A DNA stretch of 64,000 nt from assembly GCF_900099965.1 (NCBI RefSeq), contig NZ_FNDJ01000012.1, forward strand, positions 303,975 to 367,974. Direction: 5' to 3'. The notes below the pieces were generated by a model that was given only the letters and a program-made list of their open reading frames with translations, was not told the DNA's origin and searched no databases. This document shows, one piece after another, positions 36,318-45,638 of this stretch. Position numbers and translations under genes: made by a program. Source of the stretch: Nonomuraea jiangxiensis. GTDB taxonomy: Bacteria > Actinomycetota > Actinomycetes > Streptosporangiales > Streptosporangiaceae. How positions within the stretch are numbered: position 1 is the first letter of the stretch; every line of letters starts with the position of its first letter.

Positions 36318-37442
36318 TCAGGGCTTGCCGAACTCGACGCTGTCCACGACCCACCGGCGGCACTGCTCGCTGAGCGTGAACCCGAGTCCTGGCCGGTCGG
36401 GAACGTGCATGCGGCCGTCGCGGGTCTCCAGCCGCTCGTCGAACAGCGGGTTGAGCCATTCGAAGTGCTCGACCCAGGGCTCGCGCGGATAGGCGGCGGC
36501 CAGGTGGAGGTGGATCTCCATGGCGAAGTGCGGCGCGAGCTGCAGGCCCGCGTGGTCGGCGAGGGCGGCCAGGCGCAGGAAGGAGGTGATGCCGCCGACG
36601 CGCGGGGCGTCCGGCTGGATGACGTCGGCGGCGCGCGCCTCGATGAGCCGGACGTGCTCGGCGACGCTGGAGAGCATCTCGCCGGTGGCGATGGGCGTGT
36701 CGAGCGCGGCGGCCAGTCGCGCGTGTCCCTCGGCGTCGTAGGCGTCCAGGGGCTCCTCGATCCACACGAGCCCGAAGTCCTCCACCGCCCGCCCGAACCG
36801 CAACGCCGCCGCCCGGTCCCACTGCTGGTTGGCGTCCACCATCAGCGGCACGTCCCCGAGGTGCTCGCGTACCGCCGCCAGCCGCCGCAGGTCCGCCCGC
36901 ATGTCCGGCTGCCCCACCTTGATCTTGATCCCGCCGATGCCCTCCGCCAGCGACCGGGTGGCCCGCTCCTTCACCTCCTCGATCGGCGCGTGCAGGAAGC
37001 CGCCCGAAGTGTTGTACGTCCGCACCGAGTCCCGGTACGCCCCCAGCAACTTGGCCAGCGGCAACCCCGCCCGCTTCGCCTTCAGGTCCCAGAGCGCGAT
37101 GTCGATCGCGGCCAGCGCCTGGGTGGCCACGCCCGACCGGCCGACCGACGCGCCCGCCCAGAGCAGCATGTCGTGGATCCTGCCGATGTCGGAGGGGTCC
37201 TGGCCGATCAGGTCGCCCGCGACCTCCTTGGCATGGGCGTACTGGGCGGGGCCGCCCGCCCGCTTGGAGTAGCTGAAACCGGTCCCGTCATGGCCGTCCT
37301 CGGTCGCGATCTCGGCGAACAGGAAGACGATCTCGGTCATCGGCCTCTGCCGTCCGGTGAGCACCTTGGCGTCGCTGACGGGGACGTCCAGGGGCAGCGT
37401 CACGGAGGAGAGCGCGACGTGGCGGATGCGGTCGGATGGCAT
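36318..37442 (-). CDS. Mandelate racemase/muconate lactonizing enzyme family dehydratase
   Basis: 374 aa enolase-superfamily enzyme. Catalytic KxK in GIGGIKIKVGQP, metal ligands Asp in LMVDANQQWD, Glu in WIEEPLDAYD and Glu in IATGEMLSS, and the general base His in QLAPHFAMEIHLHLA. The set resembles acid-sugar dehydratases of the L-talarate/galactarate type, but substrate cannot be assigned with confidence. ATG 37442 (MPSDRIRHVALSSVTLPL) fits family N-termini; two further ATGs at 37472 and 37469 are in frame. It may have worked with gudD and the decayed genes between them in sugar-acid use. Confidence 0.9.
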   Translation of the reverse strand: MPSDRIRHVALSSVTLPLDVPVSDAKVLTGRQRPMTEIVFLFAEIATEDGHDGTGFSYSKRAGGPAQYAHAKEVAGDLIGQDPSDIGRIHDMLLWAGASVGRSGVATQALAAIDIALWDLKAKRAGLPLAKLLGAYRDSVRTYNTSGGFLHAPIEEVKERATRSLAEGIGGIKIKVGQPDMRADLRRLAAVREHLGDVPLMVDANQQWDRAAALRFGRAVEDFGLVWIEEPLDAYDAEGHARLAAALDTPIATGEMLSSVAEHVRLIEARAADVIQPDAPRVGGITSFLRLAALADHAGLQLAPHFAMEIHLHLAAAYPREPWVEHFEWLNPLFDERLETRDGRMHVPDRPGLGFTLSEQCRRWVVDSVEFGKP

Positions 37443-37545
37443 GGCAGCCCCAGGGTTCGGAAAGATCATCATTCATCGTATGAACACCTCGCTCATACGA
37501 CAACGCGGCCCGGCATGGCGGCCTCCGCCGGGCGGAGGCCGCCTC

Positions 37546-38292
37546 TCAAGGCCGGGTCAGGACCACGTGGAGGCCGGGGTGATCGGTGTTGCGCATGCCG
37601 ACCACCTCGGTCCTGACGAACCCCACGTTCGCCGCGAACACGTGCTGCACGCTCCCGTCCCCCTTCCTGAAGAAGGGGGCCACGTTGCAGTCCTGCACGT
37701 TGGGCCCGAACAGCGGGGCGTACTTGAGGTTGAAGTCCCCGCCCAGCACGACCTGCTTCCCGGCCACGGCCCGGTCGCGCAGCAGGGCGATGGCCGCCTT
37801 GCACTGCGCCATGGCGACGTTGCCGGCGGTCGACAGGTGGGTGCTGCATCCGACCAGGTCGGCGAACTCGGCGCAGACGTAGACGCGCTTCTCCGATCCG
37901 CTGTCCTGGGTGGCGTACTGGCCGGAGAAGACGGTCCCGGTGGCGGGTGAGCGGAAGATCAGGCCGTTGCCGTACTCGTCGCCGTTGGTGCAGCGTACCG
38001 GGGTGCCGTCGGGGCGGCGGGCGGGCGCGAACGTGCTGAAGCCGTTGCCCATGGCCGGGGCGAGCTGGGCCAGGTCGTTCCGGCAGATCTCGTTGAGTGA
38101 CAGGACGTGGGGTTGCCGGGCGGTGATGACGGTGTTGGCCTCCTGGATGGTGGCGGCCCCGTTGTAGCAGGAGGTGTTGACGCCGCTGTGGCACAGGTTG
38201 AGCTGCAGGACACGGAACTCCTGCGCCTGCGCCTCGGCGGCGGCCGGGAAGACCGCGGCGAGGACCAGGGCGAGGACGAGGTAGATCGGCAT
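37546..38292 (-). CDS. Secreted endonuclease/exonuclease/phosphatase family protein
   Basis: 248 aa. Signal peptide MPIYLVLALVLAAVFPAAAE. EEP-fold motifs: FRVLQLNLCHSG, VLSLNEIC (metal-binding Glu), VGCSTHLST, VVLGGDFNLKY (catalytic Asp-Asn) and the terminal MRNTDHPGLHVVL (DH). It should hydrolyse phosphodiesters in the wall or outside the cell; six or more cysteines suggest disulphides. ATG 38292 is preferred because GAGGGG lies 8-9 bases upstream. It is divergent from the DUF72 gene at 38366. Confidence 0.88.
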   Translation of the reverse strand: MPIYLVLALVLAAVFPAAAEAQAQEFRVLQLNLCHSGVNTSCYNGAATIQEANTVITARQPHVLSLNEICRNDLAQLAPAMGNGFSTFAPARRPDGTPVRCTNGDEYGNGLIFRSPATGTVFSGQYATQDSGSEKRVYVCAEFADLVGCSTHLSTAGNVAMAQCKAAIALLRDRAVAGKQVVLGGDFNLKYAPLFGPNVQDCNVAPFFRKGDGSVQHVFAANVGFVRTEVVGMRNTDHPGLHVVLTRP

Positions 38293-38365
38293 GTGCTCGT
38301 TTCCCCTCATATGATGATCGGCGACGGTGACAGCGTCTCAGCGAACCTCCGATACCGTCGAGGGC

Positions 38366-39220
38366 ATGCGGCTTCACGTGGGATGCGCGATGTGGACTCA
38401 CGCGCGCTGGCAGGGGCGGTTCCTGCCCGCCCAGCTCCCCGCCGGTGATCGCCTGCGCGCGTACGCGACGTGGTGCGACGCGGTCGAGGGCAACACGACG
38501 TTCTACGCGACCCCGACGCGGAGCACGGTCGAGTCGTGGGCCCGGCAGACCGGCCCGGACTTCCGTTTCGTGGTCAAACTGCCCAAGACGATCACCCACG
38601 AGCGCCGCCTCACCGGCGCGGAGGCGGAGCTGCGGGCGTTCCTGGAGGCCGTCGAGCCGCTCGGGCCCCGGGCGCACGCCCTGTGGGTGCAGCTCCCCGG
38701 CTCGTTCGGGCCCGCCGATCTCGGCTCCCTGGCTGCCTTCCTGCACCGGCTGCCCGGCTCCCACCGCTACGCCGTCGAGGTGCGCCACCGTGCCTTCTTC
38801 GAGGACGACCGCGCCGCGGGCCACCTGGAGCAGGTCCTCGGCGCCGCCGGCGCCGAGTGGGTCCCGTTCGACACCACCGTCCTCTTCCAGAGCCCGCCGA
38901 CCAGCGACGCGGAGCGCGACGCGTGGACGAAGAAGCCGCGCGTGCCCCGCCGCACCCGGGCCCTGACCGCCCACCCGATCGTCCGCTACCTGGGCCGGGA
39001 CGCCACGGAGCGCACGGTCGAGGGCTGGCGGCCGTGGGTGGCGACGGTGACGCGGTGGCTGCGCGAGGGCCGCTCGCCCACGGTGTTCATCCACACCCCC
39101 GACAACGCCGACGCGCTGACGCTCGCCCGCCGGTTCCACGACGACGTACGCGCGGCCGTGCCCGGCCTCGACCCGCTCCCCGAGCCGATGGCCGACGACG
39201 AGCCCCTGACCCTCTTCTGA
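38366..39220 (+). CDS. DUF72 domain-containing protein (second copy)
   Basis: 284 aa. LHVGCAMWTHARWQGRFLPA, VEGNTTFYATPTRSTVESWA, FRFVVKLPKTITHERRL, RYAVEVRHRAFF and PTVFIHTPDNADALTLARRF define the DUF72 family. It is longer than and diverged from the copy at 28198-28905, so it is a paralogue rather than a recent duplicate. ATG 38366, preceded by GAGGG, is chosen over the extended frame. Function of the family is unknown. Confidence 0.9.
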   Translation: MRLHVGCAMWTHARWQGRFLPAQLPAGDRLRAYATWCDAVEGNTTFYATPTRSTVESWARQTGPDFRFVVKLPKTITHERRLTGAEAELRAFLEAVEPLGPRAHALWVQLPGSFGPADLGSLAAFLHRLPGSHRYAVEVRHRAFFEDDRAAGHLEQVLGAAGAEWVPFDTTVLFQSPPTSDAERDAWTKKPRVPRRTRALTAHPIVRYLGRDATERTVEGWRPWVATVTRWLREGRSPTVFIHTPDNADALTLARRFHDDVRAAVPGLDPLPEPMADDEPLTLF

Positions 39221-39233
39221 GCCCGGCCCGCCG

Positions 39234-40550
39234 TCAGCCGGTGTAGTCGTCGAAGTTGATCGAGATCCGGTGCCCGTTCGACGGCAGGGCGGGCACCGTG
39301 AGCACGTCACGCTCGCCGTGGCCGCCGCGCGGCGTGGACACCACGGTCAGCGGCCGCCGCTTGGCGGGCAGGAAGGCGTCCATCGCGGTCAGGAACGGCT
39401 GGGCGAAGAACTGCGGGATCGGCGCGGCGAGGTCGGTGACGCCGTCCACGCCGGCGTCGTAGACGAAGATCCCGATCGCCCGCTTGGCGCGCGGCGCGTT
39501 CGCCGGGTTCAGCAGTTCGAGCCCGTTGACGCGCAGCGAGTCGCCCGCCGCGCCCTGGTCGCCCCACCACTCCTTCTGCCGGTTGATCACCAGGTTGGTG
39601 TGCCGCTCGCTGCTCTCCATCAGACCTGACACGCCCTCGCCCGGCCGGCTCGTCAGCAGCCGCACCAGCGCGTCGGAGCGCCGGAAGGGCTGGAAGTACA
39701 GGTGGTGCACGGACGTGGGCCACACCACGGCGAACTCGTAGTGCGCGTCACCGTCGCCCCTGAACGGCCCCCACGAGCCGTCCTGGCCGATCAGGAAGGC
39801 CGCCACGGGCCGCTTCGACCCGCGCTCCCCCGTACGCGGATCCACCCGGTAGACCTCGACCCTGGTCCCCTCCGCCCCCACGTTGCTCGGGAACAGCACC
39901 GCCCGCCCCGACAGCCATACCGGTCCCCGCTCCTCGGCGACGTCCGTGGTGCGCGGGCGCCGCCCGGTGAAGAACTCGTAGAACCTGGTGAAGGTCTCGG
40001 GCGAGGAGACGACCTGCGTGTGGGACATCTCCGGGAACCGTACGTTCTCGGCCCCGCCCACCTGCCGTTCGGCCGAGCCCTCGCCCCACACCGCGAGCGT
40101 GGGCACGCCGCCGGGCTGATCGGCCGAGCTCGCCCCGTCCAGGTTGACGTAGTGGGCGACCTTGGCCGCCCGCTCCGGCGAGCTGCGCAGGTATTCCTGC
40201 ATCAGGCTGGTCCCCAGCGAGTGGGCCAGCAGGTCGACCTTGTCCGCCCGCGACCTGGCCAGCAGCCGGTCGATCCGCGCGTCCAGCCCCGCGTAGACCT
40301 GCTCGCGGGTGTTCACCTGGAACAGCGAGTCGTACTCGTGGGCCTCGATCAGCCCGATCCGGTAACCGTTGCCCGCCAGCCGCCGCGCCTGCGTGTCGAA
40401 CTGGGCGGCCGACCCGCTGAACCCGTGCACGAAGACGACCGGCCGCCGGCCACCCGTCTCTTGGGCCTGCGCGGCCGGTGCCGGCAGCGCGCCCGCCAGC
40501 AGGACCGCCGTTGACACCGCTAATGAGGCGACCAGCCTTCGCAGCTTCAC
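39234..40550 (-). CDS. Secreted alpha/beta hydrolase (lipase/esterase-like)
   Basis: 438 aa. Signal peptide VKLRRLVASLAVSTAVLLAG ending near AQA. The hydrolase core has VVFVHGFSGSAAQFD (oxyanion loop), nucleophile elbow LLAHSLGTSLMQEY (GxSxG-like HSLGT) and His in FPEMSHTQVVSS. A C-terminal beta-rich domain (about 210-438) follows, with VEVYRVDPRTGERGSKRPVA. It resembles secreted actinobacterial lipases with a carbohydrate- or lipid-binding extension. GTG 40550 is set by a GGAAGGAG site six bases upstream. Confidence 0.88.
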   Translation of the reverse strand: MKLRRLVASLAVSTAVLLAGALPAPAAQAQETGGRRPVVFVHGFSGSAAQFDTQARRLAGNGYRIGLIEAHEYDSLFQVNTREQVYAGLDARIDRLLARSRADKVDLLAHSLGTSLMQEYLRSSPERAAKVAHYVNLDGASSADQPGGVPTLAVWGEGSAERQVGGAENVRFPEMSHTQVVSSPETFTRFYEFFTGRRPRTTDVAEERGPVWLSGRAVLFPSNVGAEGTRVEVYRVDPRTGERGSKRPVAAFLIGQDGSWGPFRGDGDAHYEFAVVWPTSVHHLYFQPFRRSDALVRLLTSRPGEGVSGLMESSERHTNLVINRQKEWWGDQGAAGDSLRVNGLELLNPANAPRAKRAIGIFVYDAGVDGVTDLAAPIPQFFAQPFLTAMDAFLPAKRRPLTVVSTPRGGHGERDVLTVPALPSNGHRISINFDDYTG

Positions 40551-40654
40551 ACCCGGCTCCTTCCGAGGAGGGACCATGAGGAGAACATTGCTCTGGTACG
40601 CCGTCAGCGTCGATCATCGCGGCCCCCGCGTCAACCGCCGCCGGACACGCGAAA

Positions 40655-40679
40655 CGCCCGGCTGGCGGCCAGCCGGGCG
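40655..40679 (-). terminator. Terminator of the putA-pruA operon
   Basis: CGCCCGGCTGG and CCAGCCGGGCG form a perfect 11-bp stem with a 3-base loop, 15 bases after the pruA stop, followed on the minus strand by TTTC. Confidence 0.85.
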
Positions 40680-40693
40680 TCTCACCACCGGGT

Positions 40694-42319
40694 TCATCCC
40701 ATGTGCGGGTAACGGTGGTCCGTCGGCGGGACGAACGTCTCCTTGATCGTCCGGGCGTTCACCCAGCGGATCAGGTTGTAGATCGAGCCCGCCTTGTCGT
40801 TGGTGCCCGAGGCCCGGGCGCCGCCGAACGGCTGCTGGCCCACCACCGCGCCCGTCGGCTTGTCGTTGACGTAGAAGTTGCCGGCCGCGAAGCGCAGCCG
40901 CTCGGAGGCCGCGGCGATGGCGTAGCGGTCCTGGGCGATGAGCGAGCCGGTCAGCGCGTACGGGGCGATGCCCTCCATCTGGTCGAGCACCGTGTCGAAG
41001 TCGCGGTCCTCGTAGACGTGCACGCCCAGGATCGGGCCGAAGTACTCCTTGACGAAGATCTCGTCGGTGGGGTCGGCGCACTCCAGGACGGTCGGCTTCA
41101 CGAAATAGCCGACGGAGTCGTCGTACGAGCCGGTGAGGACGTCGATGCCCGAGGCCGCCCGCGCCCGGTCGATGGCCTCCTTGTGCTTGGCGAAGGCCCG
41201 GGCGTCGATCACCGCGCCCATGAACACCGACAGGTCGCCCGCCACGTCCCCCACGGTCAGCGACTCGGCCACGGCGACGAAGTCGTCACGCATGCCGTTC
41301 CAGATCGAGCGTGGCACGTAGGCCCGCGAGGCGGCCGAGCACTTCTGCCCCTGGTACTCGAACGCGCCCCTGATCAGCGCCGTCGAGAGCACGGCCGGGT
41401 CGGCGGACGGGTGCGCGAGCACGAAGTCCTTGCCGCCGGTCTCGCCGACGAGGCGCGGGTAGCCGTGGTAACCGGCGATGTTGGTGCCGACCGTGCGCCA
41501 CAGGTGCTGGAATGTCGCGGTCGAGCCGGTGAAGTGCACGCCGGCCAGCGCCGGGTGCGCGAGCGCCACCTCGGAGACGGCCTGCCCGTTGCCGGTGACC
41601 ATGTTGATGACGCCCGGCGGCAGCCCGGCGGCCTCCAGCAGCCGCATCGTGAAGTGCGCGGCGAACTGCTGCGTAGGCGAAGGCTTCCAGACGACGACAT
41701 TCCCCATCAAAGCGGCAGAAGTCGGCAAATTTCCGGCGATGGCGGTGAAGTTGAACGGCGTGATCGCCAGGACGAACCCCTCCAGCGGCCGGTACTCCAT
41801 CCTGTTCCACACACCGGGCGAGGAGATCGGCTGCTCGGCGTAGATCTGCCGGGCGTAGGCCACGTTGAACCGCAGGAAGTCGATCAGCTCACAGGCGGCG
41901 TCGATCTCCGCCTGCTGCGCCGACTTGGACTGCCCCAGCACGGTCGCCGCGTTCAGCGTCGCCCGCCACGGGCCGGCCAGCAGGTCGGCGGCCTTCAGGA
42001 AGATCGCGGCCCGCTCGTCGAACGACAGCGCCCGCCAGGCGGGGGCCGCCCGCAGCGCCGCGGAGACGGCGTCCTGCACGTCCTGGGCCGTGGCGTCGTT
42101 GGCACGGCCCAGGACGGAGGCATGGTTGTGCGGTTGCACCACGTCGATGGGGGCGCCACCGCCGAGGCGCTGCTCGCCGTCGATGGTCATGGTCAGGTCG
42201 ATCGAGGACCCGGCCAGTTCCTTGACGCGGTCTTCCAGCACCGAGCGCTCGGCGCTGCCGGGCGCGTATCCGTACACCCGCTCGTTGGCGGGGACGGGGA
42301 CGTTGCTGATGGCATCCAT
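40694..42319 (-). CDS. pruA: L-glutamate gamma-semialdehyde (P5C) dehydrogenase
   Basis: 541 aa aldehyde dehydrogenase that oxidises pyrroline-5-carboxylate/glutamate semialdehyde to glutamate, the second step of proline degradation. Catalytic Cys is in YQGQKCSAASRAYVP and Glu in LVGETGGKDFVLAHPS; the N-terminus (NVPVPANERVYGYAPGSAER) and C-terminus (VPPTDHRYPHMG) are those of monofunctional bacterial PruA. The start ATG shares a base with the putA TAA stop, so the two enzymes are translationally coupled. Confidence 0.96.
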   Translation of the reverse strand: MDAISNVPVPANERVYGYAPGSAERSVLEDRVKELAGSSIDLTMTIDGEQRLGGGAPIDVVQPHNHASVLGRANDATAQDVQDAVSAALRAAPAWRALSFDERAAIFLKAADLLAGPWRATLNAATVLGQSKSAQQAEIDAACELIDFLRFNVAYARQIYAEQPISSPGVWNRMEYRPLEGFVLAITPFNFTAIAGNLPTSAALMGNVVVWKPSPTQQFAAHFTMRLLEAAGLPPGVINMVTGNGQAVSEVALAHPALAGVHFTGSTATFQHLWRTVGTNIAGYHGYPRLVGETGGKDFVLAHPSADPAVLSTALIRGAFEYQGQKCSAASRAYVPRSIWNGMRDDFVAVAESLTVGDVAGDLSVFMGAVIDARAFAKHKEAIDRARAASGIDVLTGSYDDSVGYFVKPTVLECADPTDEIFVKEYFGPILGVHVYEDRDFDTVLDQMEGIAPYALTGSLIAQDRYAIAAASERLRFAAGNFYVNDKPTGAVVGQQPFGGARASGTNDKAGSIYNLIRWVNARTIKETFVPPTDHRYPHMG

Positions 42320-43236
42320 TACTTACCCCCAAGGGCACGAAGGAAGAAGGCGACGTTGGCCGGCCGCTCGGCGAGGCGGCGCATGAAGTAGCCGTACCAG
42401 TCGTCGCCGTAGGGGACGTAGACGCGGACCGTGTGACCGGCCCCGGCCAGGGCCTCCTGCCGGTCGGTCCGGATTCCGTAGAGCATCTGGAACTCGTGGT
42501 CGCCGATCGTCCGCCCGAACCGGTCGGCGAGCAGCTCGGTGATCGCGATCATGCGGTCGTCGTGCGTCGCCACCATGGGGTATCCCTTGCCCGCCATGAG
42601 GATCCGCAGGCATCGCACGAACGCCTTGTCCACGGCGCCCCTGCCCTGGTGGGCGACGGAGGCGGGCTCGCGGTAGGCGCCCTTCACCAGGCGTACCCGG
42701 GAGCCTTCCGAGGCCAGGTCGCGGCAGTCCTCCTCGCTGCGGAACAGGTACGCCTGGATCGCCACGCCGGTCGCGGGAAAGTCCTCCCGCAGCTTGCGCA
42801 GGATGGTCAGCGTCGAGTCGACCGTGGTGTGGTCCTCCATGTCGAGCGTGACGGACGAGCCGTTGACCGCGGCGGCGGCGCAGATCTCGCGGGCGTGCTC
42901 CAGGGCCATCGCGTCGTCGAGCCGCTGCCCGACGGCCGACAGCTTCACCGACACCTCACCCCGGCTCCCCAGTTGCAGCGGCCGCAGGGCGGTCAGCAGC
43001 GCCAGATAGGCGTTGGTGGTGGCCTCGGCGGCCCGCGCGTCGCGCGTCTCCTCGCCGAGGTGGTCGACGCTCACGGCCAGGTTGGCGTCGCGCAGGCGTT
43101 CGACGGCGTCGCGGGCCTCCTGAGTGCTCTCGCCCGCGACGAACCGCTGCACGACCTTCCTGGTGAGCGGGAAGCCGGAGACGGAGCGGCGTACGAGCCT
43201 GCTCCCGGAGGCGGCGAGCAGCAGTTGACCGAGCAT
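42319..43236 (-). CDS. putA: Proline dehydrogenase
   Basis: 305 aa monofunctional FAD-dependent proline oxidase, first step of proline catabolism. TIM-barrel motifs: VSVKLSAVGQRLDD, VTLDMEDHTTVDSTL, GVAIQAYLFRSEEDC, RLVKGAYREPASVAH and MVATHDDRMI. Length matches the actinobacterial type that acts with a separate PruA rather than the bifunctional PutA. Divergent from its likely regulator at 43312 with 75 bases between. Confidence 0.95.
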   Translation of the reverse strand: MLGQLLLAASGSRLVRRSVSGFPLTRKVVQRFVAGESTQEARDAVERLRDANLAVSVDHLGEETRDARAAEATTNAYLALLTALRPLQLGSRGEVSVKLSAVGQRLDDAMALEHAREICAAAAVNGSSVTLDMEDHTTVDSTLTILRKLREDFPATGVAIQAYLFRSEEDCRDLASEGSRVRLVKGAYREPASVAHQGRGAVDKAFVRCLRILMAGKGYPMVATHDDRMIAITELLADRFGRTIGDHEFQMLYGIRTDRQEALAGAGHTVRVYVPYGDDWYGYFMRRLAERPANVAFFLRALGGK

Positions 43237-43311
43237 GTTCTCAGTCTAAAAACGCAGCTCAACGGGGGCCATCGACGCTCGTAACGCGACCTGTGGCAGG
43301 CTGTCGTACAA

Positions 43312-44367
43312 ATGCACAACTCGGCTGACCTACAAGAGATCGTCGACGAGATCGCCGCCCGGCTGGGTGCGTCCGCGACGCTGGAGGACCGCTCGTTCCG
43401 CCTGCTGGCCTACGGGGCGCAGCACGGCGACATCGACACGGTCCGCCAGGAGTCGATCCTGCGCCGGCGCGCCACGGGCGAGGTCCGCGCCTACTTCGAG
43501 CGCTACGGCATCGCCAGGGCCGGGGGCCCGGTCAGGATCCCGGCCGACGCCGCGCTCAAGGTGCTGGCCAGGGTCTGCTGGCCGCTGCGGCACCGCGAGG
43601 TGACCTACGGCTACCTGTGGCTGCTCGACTCGGGCGAGCTCACCGACGACCGGCTCGCGACCGCCGCCCCGCTGGTCGCCAGGGCCGCCGCCGCGCTCGC
43701 CCAGGAGGCCAGGAGCCGGCAGGACCTCGGCCACGGCCTGCGCGCCCTGCTCTCCGCCGACCCGGAGGAACGCGCCGCCGCCGCCATCGAGGTGCACGGC
43801 CCCGTCGCCGCCGTCGCCGTACGCGAGTCGCAGGAGCGCGTGGCCGCCCTCTGGACGCTCCCGCGCGGCGTCCTGGCCCGCCCGGGCTCGCCCGTCGCCC
43901 TGCTGGCCCCCGCCCACCTCGCCGCCGAGGCGGCGCGGACCCTGCAGAGCGCGTACGGGACCGCCGCCGGCATCGGCGCCACCCGGGAGGACCCGGCCGA
44001 CGCCTGGCTGAGCTGGCGCGAGGCCCGCCAGGCGCTGCGCATCGCCGAGCACTTCCCCCGCTACTCCCCCGTCGCGCTCTGGGCGGATCTGGGCGTGCAC
44101 CGCCTGCTGGCCCGGCTCGGCCCGGCCGACCTGCGCGAGCTGGCCGCCGAGACCGAGGCGCTGGACGCCGAGCTGGCCCAGACCGTGGAGGTCTATCTCG
44201 ACCGGGGCGGCCACGTCCAGAAGAGCGCGGCCGAACTCGGCATCCACCGCCAGACGCTCTACTACCGGCTGGGCAAGGCCGAGCGCCTCACGCACCGGGA
44301 CCTGTCGGACGGCGACGACCGCCTCGCCCTGCACCTGGGCCTCAAGGCCGCCCGGCTGCGGGCCTGA
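43312..44367 (+). CDS. PucR family regulator, probable proline-utilisation activator
   Basis: 351 aa. N-terminal GAF-like sensor (about 1-150), a GGDEF-like/CdaR middle part, and the C-terminal PucR helix-turn-helix TVEVYLDRGGHVQKSAAELG with IHRQTLYYRLGKAERLT. Its divergent position next to putA-pruA is the standard arrangement for the actinobacterial proline regulator that senses proline. Regulation of the operon is inferred from position. The coding frame starts ATG 43312 a few bases after GTACAA, possibly a leaderless transcript. Confidence 0.9.
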   Translation: MHNSADLQEIVDEIAARLGASATLEDRSFRLLAYGAQHGDIDTVRQESILRRRATGEVRAYFERYGIARAGGPVRIPADAALKVLARVCWPLRHREVTYGYLWLLDSGELTDDRLATAAPLVARAAAALAQEARSRQDLGHGLRALLSADPEERAAAAIEVHGPVAAVAVRESQERVAALWTLPRGVLARPGSPVALLAPAHLAAEAARTLQSAYGTAAGIGATREDPADAWLSWREARQALRIAEHFPRYSPVALWADLGVHRLLARLGPADLRELAAETEALDAELAQTVEVYLDRGGHVQKSAAELGIHRQTLYYRLGKAERLTHRDLSDGDDRLALHLGLKAARLRA

Positions 44368-44384
44368 CAGGCCCCTGGACATGA

Positions 44385-44418
44385 TTCCGGCAGGCGGCCG
44401 GTCGGCCGCCTGCCGGAA
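44385..44418. terminator. Bidirectional terminator
   Basis: TTCCGGCAGGCGGCC and GGCCGCCTGCCGGAA form a perfect 15-bp stem with a GGTC loop between the convergent regulator and glycosyltransferase genes; it can serve both strands. Confidence 0.9.
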
Positions 44419-44428
44419 CAGGGGGTGG

Positions 44429-45532
44429 TCAGGCGCAGGCCGCCTCGTAGACGCGTACCAGCTCCTGACTGACCCGCTCCCAGGAGTAGCGCGAGCGCGC
44501 CCGGTCGGCCCCCGCGTAGCCGAGCGCGGTGCGCAGGGTGGGGTCCCACAGCAGCTCGCGGGCCAGCCGGGCGGTGCGCGCGGGGCGGTCCGGCGGGACC
44601 AGCAGGCCGGTGACGCCGTCGATGACGGAGTCCAGGTGCGCGCCGACGGCCGAGGCGATCACCGGTACGCCGCAGGCCATCGCCTCCAGCGCGACGACCC
44701 CCGTGACGGCCTCGCGCGGCACCGACACCACGGCGTCCGCGCTGCGCATGAGCTTGGGCACCGCGGCCCGCTTGACCTGGCCGAGCAGCGTGACCCGGTC
44801 GGCCACGCCGAGCTCCTCCGCCAGGGCGCGCAGGCGGCGGGCGTCCTGGTCGTTGTCGAGGTGCTCGGGCTCCGGCCCGCCGGCGATGACCAGCTCGACC
44901 TCGCCGAGTCCCTGCAGCGCGCGTATGACGGTGTCCGCGCCGCGGTCCACGGTGAGCGGCCCCACGTGCACCAGCCGCTTGCCGGCGCCGCGGGTGGCCA
45001 CCGCGCCGCGGCGCTGGAAACGCTCGGTGTCGACGCCGTACGGGACGACGGCGATGTTGCCGCGCGGCACGCCGAGCCGGATCAGCGCCGACTCCTGGTC
45101 GCCCGAGCCCGCGATGACCGCGTTGGCCCGGCGCCCGAGCGCCCGCTCCAGCTCCTTGTGGGTGGAGTCAATGCCGTAGAAGGTCTGGGTGACGGGAACG
45201 CCCAGGCCCTTCGCGCCCGCCACCGCGGCCAGGCCGCAGGTCCACGAGTGCGCGTGGATCACGTCCGGGCGCTCGTGGCTCCACCGCTCCATCAGGTGGT
45301 GGCCCACGTCGTTGAGATAGGGCGCCACTTCGTCGGCCGGAAGCTCCATGGCCGGGCCCACGTCGATCTGCTCCAGCGTGACCCCCGGGGCCACCCGCGT
45401 CTTGGGCTTGCCCTCGGCATTGTCACGCCGGGAGTAGATGGTGACGTGATGCTCGCGTCCCAGCTCACGTGCTACGGAAAGGATGCGGTGACGCTGGTTT
45501 CCCCCGGCAGATGCGACGATAGCAATATTCAT
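44429..45532 (-). CDS. GT4-type glycosyltransferase
   Basis: 367 aa GT-B fold enzyme. N-terminal domain starts MNIAIVASAGGNQRHRILSV; the C-terminal donor domain has VPYGVDTERF, LVHVGPLTVDRGADTVIRAL and the retaining GT4 E-x7-E in PREAVTGVVALEAMACG, then GAHLDSVIDGVTGLLVPPD. It transfers a sugar from a nucleotide donor to an unknown acceptor; MshA-like or lipid-glycan roles are possible but not shown. A GTTTGC-N15-GGGTAT match to SigB-type promoters lies 70-97 bases upstream, which suggests stress control by the sigma factor encoded nearby. Confidence 0.9.
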   Translation of the reverse strand: MNIAIVASAGGNQRHRILSVARELGREHHVTIYSRRDNAEGKPKTRVAPGVTLEQIDVGPAMELPADEVAPYLNDVGHHLMERWSHERPDVIHAHSWTCGLAAVAGAKGLGVPVTQTFYGIDSTHKELERALGRRANAVIAGSGDQESALIRLGVPRGNIAVVPYGVDTERFQRRGAVATRGAGKRLVHVGPLTVDRGADTVIRALQGLGEVELVIAGGPEPEHLDNDQDARRLRALAEELGVADRVTLLGQVKRAAVPKLMRSADAVVSVPREAVTGVVALEAMACGVPVIASAVGAHLDSVIDGVTGLLVPPDRPARTARLARELLWDPTLRTALGYAGADRARSRYSWERVSQELVRVYEAACA

Positions 45533-45602
45533 GGCACACCTCTGCGTGAAATGCGTTAAAGGTGCACCTGCGTCTTAGGCACATCGATCTGTATCTCCGA
45601 CC

Positions 45603-45629
45603 ATACCCAGGTTTTCGCCGATCGCAAAC
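45603..45629 (-). promoter_or_regulatory. SigB-type promoter match upstream of the glycosyltransferase
   Basis: On the minus strand GTTTGC (45624-45629) and GGGTAT (45603-45608) are separated by 15 bases, agreeing with the GTTT...GGGTA(T/C) consensus of SigB/SigF-type sigma factors. Transcription would start near 45597, giving a leader of about 65 bases before the ATG at 45532. Confidence 0.6.
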
Positions 45630-45638
45630 CCCTGCGGA

